Source: Dipetalonema caudispina
Lineage: Eukaryota; Nematoda; Chromadorea; Rhabditida; Onchocercidae
Direction: 5' to 3'
Length of the DNA: 64,000 nucleotides
Assembly: GCA_013365325.1 (NCBI GenBank)
Contig: JABVXV010000001.1
Location: forward strand, 186,001 to 250,000
Part shown: positions 24,569-36,289 of the stretch, in pieces
Layout: each line of letters starts with the position of its first letter
Position numbering within the stretch: position 1 is the first letter of the stretch
Translations under genes and position numbers: made by a program
Notes under the pieces: model-generated
Databases searched by the model: none
Seen by the model: the letters and a program-made list of their open reading frames with translations, nothing else
What the model was told of the DNA's origin: nothing

Positions 24569-26240
24569 TAAAAGGAAAGAAAAAAAATGATTGAAATCGA
24601 TAGTTTGAGAGCTGATAAAATCAAGCTTAGTTCACCGGAAATTAAAAAATGAAAGCGAAGTTCAAACCAGTGCTAAATCTGAAAGCAATGTTCTTTCTGT
24701 CCGTAAAACAATTAGAGCTTCGATTAATGATGAAGAAGGTTTGCAAAGTTTGATAATGGTTTTATGAAGACGACACTTCAGCTCATAATAAATCTAACAC
24801 CAAATATTTGATCAAAAATTATCCGATGCTTATTCAACCAGATGGCTCAGAGGATTTGGATTATGCGGCTGTGAAAGCCTAAAATTAGATTGTCAGACTC
24901 GTGAAGAATTGAAGACTCAGTCAGCAATAAACCTGGAAATAGTGGATTTAAGATTAAAGCAATGTTGAGTGGAGTGTCTGAAGTAAAAATCTCTATTGAC
25001 ACTGTACTGACGGTTTTGACTTTACTTAACGAAAAGTTTGGAAATAAAACCTCGGTAGCCAATATACCTGAAATTGAACCTTCTATCATCAAAAAATATG
25101 AAATCAAAATTTTGATTATTAAATTTGAGCAGATATAGCTTCAACTACTGAGTTTGTGACTGCAGTAGTTATTGCTACTATGTCTGAAATTAGAGTTTCT
25201 AATAATGATACTACAACTGTATCTTCAACTGGCAGTTTATCTAAAACTAAGTTTACAATTAATAGGTCCGGAATTGAACCTTTAATCAATAATTTAACAG
25301 GAAAGATGATTTTAACTAGCGGTAATTTGAAGAACGAACTTACAGTTGTCAGTTTTCCTAAATCACTATATTCAACCGAAATTTCGATCAGTACAACATC
25401 TGAAGCAAAAAATTCGAAGAGAATTGGATCTGAAACTCATGTTCATAAAATTAAAATTGAAGCTTTAATCGATAACATATTTAAAAACGGATATGTATCT
25501 GACAAAGACCCTCAATAATCAGCAAAAATAAAACTTTGCCGGCAGGCCCTAAATTGGAACTTTTAGCTAGCCCAAAATTAGTACTTCATAATCAAGTTGA
25601 TTTCATATAATGGAATGCTTGAAGGGATTCACTTAAGTAGCCGTAAATCTGAAACAAAAATCTCTACGAACAGATTTTCTCAAATTGGAATTTTAAGTGA
25701 TATATGATCTGGGAGCTAAATTCTGCTGTTGTTGCTTATAAAAACATTTACGCTTTACTCACAACAAATCTAAAAGTAAGGATTTATCCAGAACTGCAGA
25801 ACTGAGATTTCGATCGATTAGAAACCTAACAGTAAAAATTGAACCAATGCTTGCAGTTAGATAATTGTAGACAACTTTGACAGCGGAATGCATGCAGGAA
25901 CATTGATATCACTGAAAATCATGCTTATTCAATAGGTTCATATAGAGTGCGATGTTTCATGAAGAACAAATTCTTTATAATTTAGATAATTAGATTTAAG
26001 GTTATATTTCAAATCCATCAGTAATATTTGTGGATGATCGAAATGCTTACAATACTAAATGTTTTTTGATGTAAGTAGTGAATGATACAGATGAAATTTC
26101 GTCATCGTCACAAATTGTATTATCAATTTCATCTACATTTAAACCATCCACAATTGTGCTGCCAAGCCGAGTAAATTTGTTTAATCCCGGAATTCTTTTA
26201 ATTAGTTTAAAAATAATTAAGAATAAGTCTAGAATTTAAA
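24569..26240 (+). pseudogene. Decayed long coding region, repeatedly frameshifted
   Basis: A chain of plus-strand segments with coding-like composition that change frame every 60-360 bp: ESEVQTSAKSESNVLSVRKT, DTSAHNKSNTKYLIKNYPML with QPDGSEDLDYAAVKA, VSEVKISIDTVLTVLTLLNE, the longest open piece at 25156-25518 (TTTVSSTGSLSKTKFTINRS, IKIEALIDNIFKNGYVSDKD), GMLEGIHLSSRKSETKIS, then KDLSRTAELRFRSIRN and SSTFKPSTIVLPSRVNLFN. It is Ser/Thr/Lys/Glu-rich. Recurring Ser-Glu-x-Lys-Ile-Ser-like units suggest one long repetitive protein. I see no intact start, splice logic or known domain, hence a pseudogene. Extensive sequence error is the alternative. Confidence 0.4.
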
Positions 26241-27554
26241 TAGATATAAAAAATAAGATGTATTTTTTCAGTTTTTTACTCTTTCCACATTTTTCTGTCG
26301 ATTAAATTGGAATATCTCATTATTGTACTGTGTTCAAACATTAAGAATCATGGAAGAAAGATGCCACAGATATCTTCAGAAGTTCTAAATAGGCTGAAAA
26401 ACTTCTTCAAACTTTATTTCAATTAATTGGTTCTTCTACGAATTTTTTTACTATGCCTGATAAGTGTAGAAATCTGATGGGCATATGTTCAAAAGCTGAA
26501 TTGTAAAAATTCAAAAAGCAGTAGAAATGACGCAGGAATATCCCGATAACTATACTTCAAGTTGTTGTCAACAATGAAAATTTCATATTATCGAGATTAT
26601 TTCTATTGAATACTTGGTTAATTCGAGATCTTATTCATAGCAGAGATCGATTTTCTGAACACTGTTTCGTCAGTGAGTTGAGTAAAAGCAATTTGCGGAG
26701 AGCCAGTAACTTGAAATTTTTATTAAGTTCTGTCGAAAAATTCATTTCACTATAAACGAATTAAAATCTAGTCAACTAACATTTCCAGAATGGCACGAAC
26801 AGCATTACGATTGTTTAACGTGTGATTTTTTTTTTTTTTTTTCAGGGTTCCCTAATGTTTTCTAGTACTAATATTTGAATTTCATAGTCAACTTGACAAT
26901 TTTCGTGGTTTTAACAGACTTTCAAAGTAGCAAACAAAATCAGAAAGCATATCATCAAGTAATCATTGCTGTGATTATAGATACAAGTAAAGAAAGTTCT
27001 GTGTTCTGAATATATCGAGTTTTTACAATTTTATATTATGCTACATAATCAAATATTCTTTGAATTATTTAGTATCGTCAATTTGATTGAAGAAACTTTT
27101 TCAGAAAAAGAATACGGTTCATCTCCGCTTCTGCTCAAATGTACCATACTGGTTATCATAGTCATGAGATTTGATTAGTTACCAAAAGGTTCCTTGAAAA
27201 TCAAAAGATTATAAATTCTATAATCCTTAATGCAACATTTTTCACCTGTCTTGCAGCACATTTCAAATCGAAGTCTTCTAAGGAAAGTTCAATAGGGGAT
27301 GATTTTTTCACTTCACATCAAATTTTTTTAAATGTTGGGAAGCGTTCCATAATATTAAAAAATTTACAATTTAGTATGCAGATTGCCTAGAAATTACACT
27401 ATTCGCAAACTTTTTAAATTCACCTCTTTTTACGTGACTGCTCTGAAGGAAACTAATTTGGCTTAGACTGTTACAGTATACGTTGAATTTTAGTGTTACC
27501 GGATGCTAATAGTTAAGGAAATTTTTATCTTCCTTTACTGTTAACAGTTTTTTT

Positions 27555-27679
27555 AGCCGTTATGTATTTCACTATAGTTGGATCAGATCAAAAAACACGA
27601 GCTTTGTGTTAATTATAATAATTCGAAATGGTTTTTCACTACACCTTAAATAAATACTTTCAATCTAAAATCGTACCGG
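27555..27679 (+). repeat. 125-bp dispersed repeat, copy 1
   Basis: Begins agccgttatgtatttcacta and ends ctaaaatcgtaccgg. It matches 28921-29045 over its full length with about nine substitutions and no length change. Confidence 0.85.
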
Positions 27680-28920
27680 TTTATATCTATTCACAAAGAT
27701 GAATAAAATATGTAACAGAACAACTCCTACTACTGAAATAGTGGAATCCGTGATTATACAACTTAGTCACTAATTTGAGCTGTACGAACTTCAAAAACTA
27801 AAAAATCTTAATCCAATAAAAGTTTAGGGAAAATTACCGCCACCAAGTCCTTCACCATCTAACGTCAAGAATAGTCGTCATGCATCGCCTTCCCTGCAAA
27901 TGAATAATGATGCATAATTGATAAAAACCAATTAAAATATGAAACTATTGCATGCAGTAAAATAATTGGCACACAATTCAGTAGCATTTCTCGGCTTTTT
28001 CTCGAAAACTACCAGTGTCATCTCTTACTATTCAAGATAATTTTTCTTGTTCGTATCATGTTCATGTTGCAACTTTTACCATGTATTCTGGATCGTTTTT
28101 AGAGAGCTAAGAAGAGCCCAGGTTCACAAAAAAGACACTCAATTTCAAAACGACTTATCAACATTGCTGCCCCTAACCTGAGTTTCATAGCAGATATGGG
28201 AAACAGCTTGATCACTAGGATATTGGTTGGGAAAAGAGAAGGGATTTAGAGACAGTCTCGTCTTTTAAATTTATAAAAATTTGTTCCGTTAAAAATCTCC
28301 CCGTAAATACTACCAAATAACTTTTCTCCACCTTTAAAAGAAAACAAGACATCTTACATATATAATGTTTTGCGCTCGATAGACAATATTTTTTGAGTAA
28401 GATGAAGCAAACTTGATTTAAACATCCATATTCTTATACAACAATAACAATGGCCACGATCAATCTGTTAAACAATGAGAGCTGATGACAGTATGACAAT
28501 TAAAAAGTAAAAGAATTATCAAACTGCGAAAAGAACAAGGATAATTTCAAAGAAGATTGAAACTCTTAAATTAGAAAACAAATTTTTCTAGTCATAAAAA
28601 CAGCAATAATACAACATGATTATCAATAATAGCTTAAATTAAAAACCGACCGATACATGAAACCGTAGATTGGGGTGTTGAGAGAGATGAGGTGTGATAT
28701 TACGTAGTACAATATAGGAACCAAGTGATCTCTTTTCTTTATTGCAAAATAGGAGATAGAACAACCACAATTAAGATGAAAAGGTTTTGTACTTCTCAAC
28801 TTTCAAAAAGAAAAAAAAAAATTATGAAGCATCAGAACAATTGATATCCTAAATTTTTTAACTTGATTTAAATCGATTTGGCAACTTAGTTTTCTGGATC
28901 CAAAATAATACCTTGGGAAC

Positions 28921-29045
28921 AGCCGTTATGCATTTCACTACAGCTGGATCAGATCAAAAAACACGAACTTTGTGTAAATTATAATATTTCGAAGTGGTTC
29001 TTCACTACACCTTAAATAAATACTTTCAATCTAAAATCGTACCGG
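28921..29045 (+). repeat. 125-bp dispersed repeat, copy 2
   Basis: Same orientation as copy 1 at 27555-27679, about 1.37 kb away and about 93 per cent identical by eye. No terminal inverted repeats or target-site duplications are obvious. Confidence 0.85.
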
Positions 29046-29469
29046 AATTCATTCAGATCTTTTAAGGAAGAAAAAATGATTCGAAAATTAAAATCCGGAA
29101 AACAGCAACTGCTAATCCATAAAATACAACAAACGAACAAGGTGGGAAAATATGGGTAACAGACTGTAACGAAAACACGTCACTAAATCCTACACGCCAA
29201 ATTCAAATAATGGTACGATTCGATGCTTTTTCTGTCCACTCAGACAGCTTCAAAACTAGGTTCAGTATGGAGCGAAAACTCCACGACGCCTGTAATAAAC
29301 CAAAGTTGGTGTTGCAAAAAATCGAATTCAAAATGAATTTCGCCAAAAAATTACTCAGATTTCAAACAGAGATCTAAAATAAATACCCGAACCACAAAGA
29401 AAAAGGTGGATAATGGAGTCTGCATCTGCAAATTCGAAATTCGCTTAAAAGCTTTAGTTACACTGAATA

Positions 29470-30882
29470 TTACCTTGGCGGTCGCCTAGCACGATAGCCG
29501 GCGTAGATATATTTCACGATTACACGCGTGCCCCCACGGCCACGCACACGTGGTGGTCGGTTTGTGGTACTTACACCAGGCCGATTTGTTCGTTTAGCAC
29601 AAACCTAAAAATTACTCATACATTAAATTCCCAAACAACAAGGGAAACAAGCCATTTATTATGCATAATGGACATTCTGTAAAAAAAAAGAAAAAAAACT
29701 AGCTTTTATTTGCCGACCGCGAAACAATGATTCATCAAGAGCTAGAGCAGTTTGCACAGCTTCTTTATCAGCAAATTCAATGTAAGCGAATCTAAAAACG
29801 TGATTTACTCGTTGTTTACTCATATATTCAGATCAAAAAAATATCAATATCCTGTTATAAGTAGGATGTGAACAAACTAAAACAGTCACGTATTTTGGAA
29901 GTGATTAAAAATCTAGTCACAAAATCGTTTCTTCACTCCATCAAGTGAAGGTGCATGGAACCAACTATATATGTTACTCCACATTTTAGAATATACCTAA
30001 AAAATTTAGTCTCCCTCTATAATGCAAGACTGATTAATATAAGGTATGAAGCACACATACCCTTTCGGATGACCTGTGAATTTATCTGTCAAGATTGTTA
30101 CTCTATTAACGGAACCGCATCCATGAAAATGAGCTTCCAATTCCTCTGCAGTTGAACAATAATCAACCTGCAAAAAAGATAACGTACGGTCAAACCTCAC
30201 ACAAAAACAAGTTTTCTTATAGAAATCTAATAATACAGCAACACTTAAAAACTAAAAAAGAAATTAATAAGTGAAAATGTAAACGCATACATTCCCCACG
30301 TAAATAGATCGACTATCCGCTTCAATTTTATCTTCAATCGAGGCCACACTTTGGGAAGTATTGCTGCCAGTGCTCATATTCATTTGTTTCTCAACATCAC
30401 TTTGCATTTGGCGTATCAACTGAGCTTCCTCTTCAATTTCTTTCATGCGATTTGTTAAAGCCTCCATATCCTGAAATACACGCGTTAAACACAACATAAG
30501 ATAATCCGAAAAAATTGCTTACGATATGGTACAGTAGAAAATTATCAAAACAAGCTTATTCTGGCAGCTTCTCGATAATCAACACTACCATTAACAGAAA
30601 CCAATGAACAACAGTTTGAAGAGATGGCTTAGCTTACAATCAGCTATTCTTATATTTCGATTATTGATTATTAACTAAGATATAGAAAGACGTCAGCTCC
30701 GGCAAAACAAAAGAGGATACTGAAGCTAATCGATTAGAATCGAAAACAAAGCGACGATACTTCATACTTACGGGATCTTCACTCATATGATCCGTGGAAG
30801 TGAGCATATCGCTGCCATTATCCAAGATATCATCTTCCTCGATGCGAATATCACCCTCATCTGCTGGCGTCCCCGTCGCCAT
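29470..30882 (-). CDS. pabp-2: Nuclear poly(A)-binding protein (PABPN1 / PABP-2)
   Basis: Binds growing poly(A) tails in the nucleus, stimulates poly(A) polymerase and sets tail length. Five exons: 30882-30772, 30470-30291, 30167-30061, 29791-29704, 29604-29470; 206 aa, close to the 205 I recall for C. elegans PABP-2. An acidic N-terminus ([18 protein letters not shown]) replaces the Ala-rich start of vertebrate PABPN1. A coiled coil ([20 protein letters not shown]) follows, then one RRM with SIYVGNVDY (RNP2) and HPKGFAYIEF (RNP1), and a basic C-terminus ([20 protein letters not shown]). The junction after GRQIK needs a GC donor at 29703-29702 to keep the conserved KRTNRPG in frame. The final AGG-TAA could also be read as a donor, but stopping there gives the expected family length. 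Confidence 0.95.
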
Positions 30883-32280
30883 TTTGCTACTGCAGCAACA
30901 AACTGAAAATCTTCGAGAAAATTTCGATAACTCGGAAAAGATCTAAAATGTAAACATTTTAGTACTAACACTTTAATACTTGTATGTTGCCTTTGTCTGT
31001 TAACTCACCAATGCCGAATGGACCTAGTAACCCATTAACCCTTGACAAATTGACACTCCTACTGGCCCAACTCCGGGAGAGACCAATGACAGAGTAACTC
31101 AACACTCCCCATAGCGGATAAAGTTGAATCAATAACACGCAAACCATGTTAAATTTGCTACCGCATTATTAGGAAACTCGATCGAATCATCCCTCGATAT
31201 GCGGGGGAAACTCAATCACTCACCACCTCCCCCGATGTTCTCCTCCCCCTCAACTACTTCCCCTAGAAACAACTGGATAACCATGCACCACTCTTTCTAA
31301 TCTACGCTAAGAACATTTTCGTTCTGTGAAAATATCTCATCTATTGCAGCAGAATATTCTTTAGTTTTTCTACTCGTTAATTAACCATTTCCTTACTCCG
31401 TTAATGATCGATTTGATTTCAGTATTTCGATAGCCTATAACTGACCATGATTTGATATCCTCTCATCTCCCTCACTGGTTGTCCCTTCTGTATGGTGGAG
31501 TGAAATTCCCCTTGAAATCAAATTTTTTCGTGTATTCATCAAACTGCTAAAATTTAATAAAACCAATCAACAAATGGATGGACATTGACCGATGTTACCG
31601 AAGAAGATGAGTAACTATGATACTATGGTTGAACAGTAGGTATGGTGATGATGATATTACCTTGATCCTTCTTAACTTCCTTTAGAATCATCCGCGACAT
31701 TGTCACAATCTTCTTTGATCTTATTAGTATCTGTGATTTAAGTCAGTTATTCGTCGCCGTATTCACAACCCTTTTTATTTTCGTTTGCAACTCTATTTCG
31801 ATCATCCATATCTCCATCAAAACATATTCATGATCCTGTAATGTTATTGTCGTTCTGCGTGATGTTGCGGTGGTCAGCGTTGTTAAAGGTCGAAAGATAA
31901 TTCAATGTATGCATTTCTGTCAGCTGTGTAAAAATTACAGTAAATGACTCACTGGCTGAGATCAATGATGCATAGTCAACAGTTCGAAGAATGCTTCCAC
32001 TTAAAGCCATTAAATGGACGTGTGTGATGGGCCGCTAAATTCGCAAGCGTTTTTTGTCCATGTTGGAATGATCCGTTCCGCGCGATCATTCCGCATACAT
32101 TGTGGCAATTAATTAGGTTGTAGAAATCGAGGAGTCTTTGCACTTTTTTGTTCTATTATTGTGACACAGTATAGCTAGAATTCATCGTTGTCTTCCTCAC
32201 TTTTTATTGTCTACTTTCTAATCTTTTATAATCCTTTATTTCACTACTTGCAGATCTTACCAGATTTAGAGTTAGGCGGT
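30883..32280. promoter_or_regulatory. Divergent intergenic region, PABPN1 / CHMP2B
   Basis: About 1.4 kb between head-to-head genes, so both promoters should lie here. It contains a 9-bp perfect inverted repeat (32065-32073 with 32084-32092), and a cttgcag acceptor 28 nt before the CHMP2B ATG (trans-splice or 5' UTR intron). No coding exon seen. Confidence 0.45.
32065..32092. other. Perfect 9-bp inverted repeat upstream of CHMP2B
   Basis: GGAATGATC, a 10-nt GC-rich spacer, then GATCATTCC: a perfect dyad that could form a hairpin or be a symmetric protein-binding site, about 190 bp before the CHMP2B start. Confidence 0.5.
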
Positions 32281-33987
32281 ATGTCCTGGTTCAAGAAATC
32301 AAATCCTGAAGGTAGGCCAATTTTGCTCCCATCAAACGCTTATATCTTTTATCTATCGAAGAAGTTCCACGTCTTTCAAATCTTGTAGAATTAGGAATGC
32401 CAATTTACTTTACAATTAGTTACCAATAAATCATAATTTAGTGCATTTCCAGAGAGAATGCGGTCTAACGAAGGCGCTTTACGTCAAACAAATAGGAAAA
32501 TCGCAAATGATTATAGATCGTTAGAAAGGAAAGAGAAAGAGTTGGTATCATTTTTAATATTTTGAATAGATCAATTTTTTTTTAGTTTTGCTCCCATCAA
32601 ACGCTTATATCTTTTAACTACCCAAGAAGTTGCACATCCTCCTCTTTTTCCAGGAACTAGAAATCAAAAAACTCGCAAAGCAAGGTCACAAGGAAGCTTG
32701 CAGTATTCTCGTCAAAGAACTATTGCAGTTACGAAAGCAGAAAGCTACAAACTTGAATTTAAGTGCACGTATGAATGCGGTCAGTGCGAAGAACAGGTTT
32801 CCATTACTACTTTTATTTTAGTTATCATTCAAGTTCTTAGCGACCCAGTTGTTAGAATGCTCTGAGATGAGGAACTGCACAACAAGTTACCTTTGATTAT
32901 TTATCTTTATCCCAGTATAGTTTACAGATGTTCAGAATGAAGATGCATCTAGTCGGGGTGGTTAAATAATTGAAAGATGCTTTAATGTCCCTTTTATGAC
33001 ATTCCAATACTGCGTAATAATTTTGATTTCCAGAGAAATGTACAGCAGAGAACAAATGGCTAATGTTGTGGGGAAGACAACCAATATGATGAAAATAATA
33101 AGTAAACAGCTACCGGCAGAAAAATTAGCTAGAAATTTGCATGGATTTGTTGAAGCCCAAGAACAACTTGGTATTACTGATAACGTATGGTCTTTTTTCG
33201 GACTAAACATTTACGTTGATATCTAATTTCCCCAGTTTTCCAAAAAAATAGGCACAGAGAGTAAATAGAGAGTACTAAGTGAAAGAAATTGTCTCTGTTA
33301 CTAACTACCTATATATTGAGCTTTAGTGATTCATGTTCGAAAAGAAAGGCGGTGTGAAAATGATGCGTCTAGTATAAGTAAAAAATTCTTGAAGAATAAA
33401 ACTGGCTTAAATCAGAAGTCCAGGGTAATCTAGGGTAGCTATTTTTGCCTTGAGTTATGCTTAATATGAAAACAACTTACGAAGAACTTGGCAGCTTTAA
33501 TGGTTCCGGTGAATCAAACTTGTTGGAATGCTTAGTAGTGCTTCCATCTTTCTATGTGATACTTATTTCACTCATTGAAATGTTCGAACGTATCTGAATT
33601 TAATTTTCAAATTAAATATTTTTTCCTCAGCTTTTTTAAAATTTTAGATGGTTTCCGATGCATTTGATGCGATGCTAGAAGAATCGGATGATGACGAGAA
33701 ACAAGGCATAATTATTAAACAAGTTTTGGACGAAATTGGTATAGATTTGAATGCACAGGTAGGAGTTATAATTACGTCGATTGTTATCATAATTAGCTAG
33801 AAAGCGTATAAATTGTTTTTCTGAAACTTTCCCTTAAAATTTAAGCGAAAATGCAGAAACTTTTATGGATTTTATTTAGTTATCAAGAGCACCACAAATT
33901 CCTTCGTCAACTGCTCCTGCCACTGAACCATCGAGTGAATTAGGCGATGCAGATCTCGATAAGCTATTAAGTGAATTAAAGTCTTAA
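32281..33987 (+). CDS. CHMP2B: ESCRT-III subunit, CHMP2B-type (Vps2 family)
   Basis: Charged multivesicular body protein that polymerises with other ESCRT-III subunits in membrane scission and recruits VPS4. Six exons: 32281-32311, 32453-32544, 32654-32796, 33034-33184, 33648-33758, 33880-33987; 211 aa (human CHMP2B 213). The basic N-terminal half contains LEIKKLAKQGHKEACSILVK and LLQLRKQKATN, which match CHMP2B better than CHMP2A. The acidic second half has MLEESDDDEKQGIIIKQVLD and EIGIDLNAQLSRAP. The C-terminal DADLDKLLSELKS is a MIM1-type helix that would bind the VPS4 MIT domain. The start follows an upstream cttgcag acceptor. Introns 1 and 2 share a duplicated segment. Confidence 0.95.
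32321..32375 (+). repeat. Duplicated intronic segment, copy 1 (CHMP2B intron 1)
   Basis: Begins ttttgctcccatcaaacgct; about 55 bp similar to 32586-32640 in intron 2 (identical for about the first 30 bp, then diverging). Confidence 0.75.
32586..32640 (+). repeat. Duplicated intronic segment, copy 2 (CHMP2B intron 2)
   Basis: Same orientation as the copy in intron 1, about 265 bp away, with exon 2 lying between the two copies. Confidence 0.75.
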
Positions 33988-34943
33988 ATGTACATATATT
34001 CTTCAAAAGAAATTGCAAAGATGATTTCTTTTCATCATTTAGTGTTTGCATCTTTTGTGCTTCGTTCTTATGAATTTTCATGAAAATGAATTAAAGGTTG
34101 TATCATTTCCATGTCAACGATTACAATAACTTTGATTAAAATAGTCACTTATTGATCTTAGATCACTTAACACTTGTGAGTGTTGTGTTCATTTCTTTAT
34201 CTTTGTGAATACATTCGTATATCTTTCCGGTGATAAAATTTCGGTAACTGTCAGTTTTATATTCAAATTCGTGAAACCAGAAAAAATTTGGATGTTACAT
34301 GGTGAGGTGCCAGGTTGCGATGGAAGCTGGACAACTTTTAATATTTCTGGACGTTAGTTAATCCTTAACACGAAGTAGACAGGGAGAAGGATGATGAAAA
34401 CCCAGAAGCAGTACTGGGAGATATTCTCCGCAATGGTAGGCGGTGAAGGCTTTCTAAAGTAAGGCAAACCCAAAAACTGGAAATTCAAGGATTCGGTGAA
34501 GCAAAGGTTGCTTTGGTAGGATAAATCATGAAAACTGAATATTCGTAGATAATTGTCATGTAATTAAAATCTTCAAGACCACTCAATCAACCACTTGATG
34601 GGGCCTATCGTTCTATACGCCTTTCTCCATAGGGGGTTTCTTCAGGAATATGGTTAAATTCTATTTCCTTTGCTCGTTAGCAAAAGGTCTTGCAGAAGTA
34701 GGACTAACTTAGGGGAACAAGAAACTTTGAGAAAAATACTTCTTTATGTCTGTGAGTACTAAATTCTTAATTACAAAGAAAAAAAAAAAAAACATTTTTA
34801 TCGATATTTAAATGTCACTGAATTGCTAAGAAGCAAACACTGAATCGATCAGTTTTGAGCGGGACATGAAAGAATGAAGTGCATGTAAGCCGACCGATTT
34901 AAATTGCAGCCTTGAAAAGGAAGATAATAACTAGCTCAAATTT
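33988..34943. other. Intergenic, CHMP2B to PCBD
   Basis: Mostly AT-rich. Near 34277-34515 there are short coding-like pieces on the plus strand (KIWMLHGEVPGCDGSWTTF; DDENPEAVLGDILRNGRR; GFGEAKVALVG) broken by stops and frame changes, perhaps a relic. No gene is supportable. Confidence 0.3.
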
Positions 34944-35990
34944 ATGGCTACACCAGTAACTTGGCGTTTTGCTGGCAACATTGCGTTGCATACGGGAAAA
35001 GTCGCCATGGTGAGTGTTCTATTAAACATTTTTATCGATATTTTCTTTACCCTTTCTGAAGTCCGATTCCGTTTATTTCCGTCTCGTATTCGTTTGATTT
35101 TTACCATTTAATCTTGCTCTTGTTTATCAGCTACAGCAAACACATTACGGCGAACTAACATTAAGTGGTCTTGCAAAATTCGATAGTAGCATTCTTGCAT
35201 TTCTTATTCGCTTCACAACAGCTTCGACTGATACTGTAGCCAAATTGCTGAACCATAAATGGAGCATGTTGAGTTAAAAATAAAGAAACTGAGTCCTTGT
35301 AATCCACTATTCTAAATGACAACTGATCATTGAGCACTTGGCCAAAAAGTCAACAGCCCTGTTAATACTAGCATGCAGAATTTTAAAGAGACATAAGCGT
35401 GAGAGTTAGTCAGTTCAGTTGAAATTATCTACTTCTCTACGTGAACGTGGCCATTGACCCATTCACAATACACTCAACAGTGGAATTGTACTGACAACAT
35501 TATTAACGTGTGCGATGTTCAAATTTAGATCTTGAATGAACAGCAGAGAAAGCAATTGTTGCAACCACTAATCGACAAAGGATGGAGAATGGTTGAAGAT
35601 CGAGATGCCATCCGGAAGAATTTACAGTTCGAAAATTTTAGTGAAGTAAATATTTTCAATCTCTGTCCTCTTCTCTCTATCTCCATGAAAGCTTAACTTG
35701 TCATTTAAATTCTTTAACCTTTTCTAGGCATTTGGTTTTATGACACAAGTAGCAATGTATGCGGAAAAAATGAATCACCATCCGGAATGGTTCAATGTAT
35801 ATAATAAGGTTAGATGTTTGAAACCAATGGCCTCGTAAAGTATTACAGAAATATATAGAATAATTGTCAAAAGAAAGCAATAATAAGTAAGTTTCAGATT
35901 GAAGTGACCCTAAGCAGTCATGATGTGAATGGCTTATCGGAAAGAGACATCAAACTGGCCAGCTATATCGAAAAATTATCCAGCCAATGA
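34944..35990 (+). CDS. PCBD1: Pterin-4-alpha-carbinolamine dehydratase (PCBD/DCoH)
   Basis: Dehydrates 4a-hydroxy-tetrahydropterin, regenerating tetrahydrobiopterin for aromatic amino-acid hydroxylases. Exons 34944-35009, 35529-35645, 35728-35808, 35898-35990; 118 aa (human 104). The active-site segment [13 protein letters not shown], with its two His and the Trp, is intact; flanking [14 protein letters not shown] and [16 protein letters not shown] match the family. The first exon adds 22 residues ([20 protein letters not shown]) that have Arg, Lys and His but no acidic residue, which could be a mitochondrial targeting sequence. The gene is convergent with the SDR gene 0.3 kb downstream. Confidence 0.95.
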
Positions 35991-36190
35991 GAGCATCAAG
36001 AATTCAGTGTTTTGGACATCTCTGAATTATTATACCACTTGTACTACGAAAATATAATCTATTTGCACTTTCCATGTTGACCATATTATGAATAAATCTC
36101 AGATTGCAATTTTGTTCGTCACTTAATTTATACAAAGTGACAAGAGAGTAAGAAATTTCCCATATCTTTTCCTGATAAAAGCATAAGTTA

Positions 36191-36258
36191 TATGTGAGAG
36201 GTTAATAATGCTTCCTTTTCTTTGTATGTGAGAGGTTAATACGCTTCCTTCTCAGTAC
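36191..36258. repeat. Tandem duplication, about 34 bp period
   Basis: tatgtgagaggttaata followed by gcttcctt occurs at 36191 and again at 36225, between the convergent PCBD and SDR genes. Confidence 0.7.
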
Positions 36259-36289
36259 AGAATATATTTAAAAATCGAAATGATAAAGA

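Larger units (their letters stand above)
26241..29469. other. No intact gene; relic sequence and a dispersed duplication
   Basis: AT-rich DNA downstream of PABPN1 on its strand. One plus-strand stop-free stretch near 26535-26755 looks coding (RRNIPITILQVVVNNENF, HSRDRFSEHCFVSELSKSN) but has no start or splice sites. It also holds the two copies of a 125-bp repeat listed separately. Confidence 0.35.
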
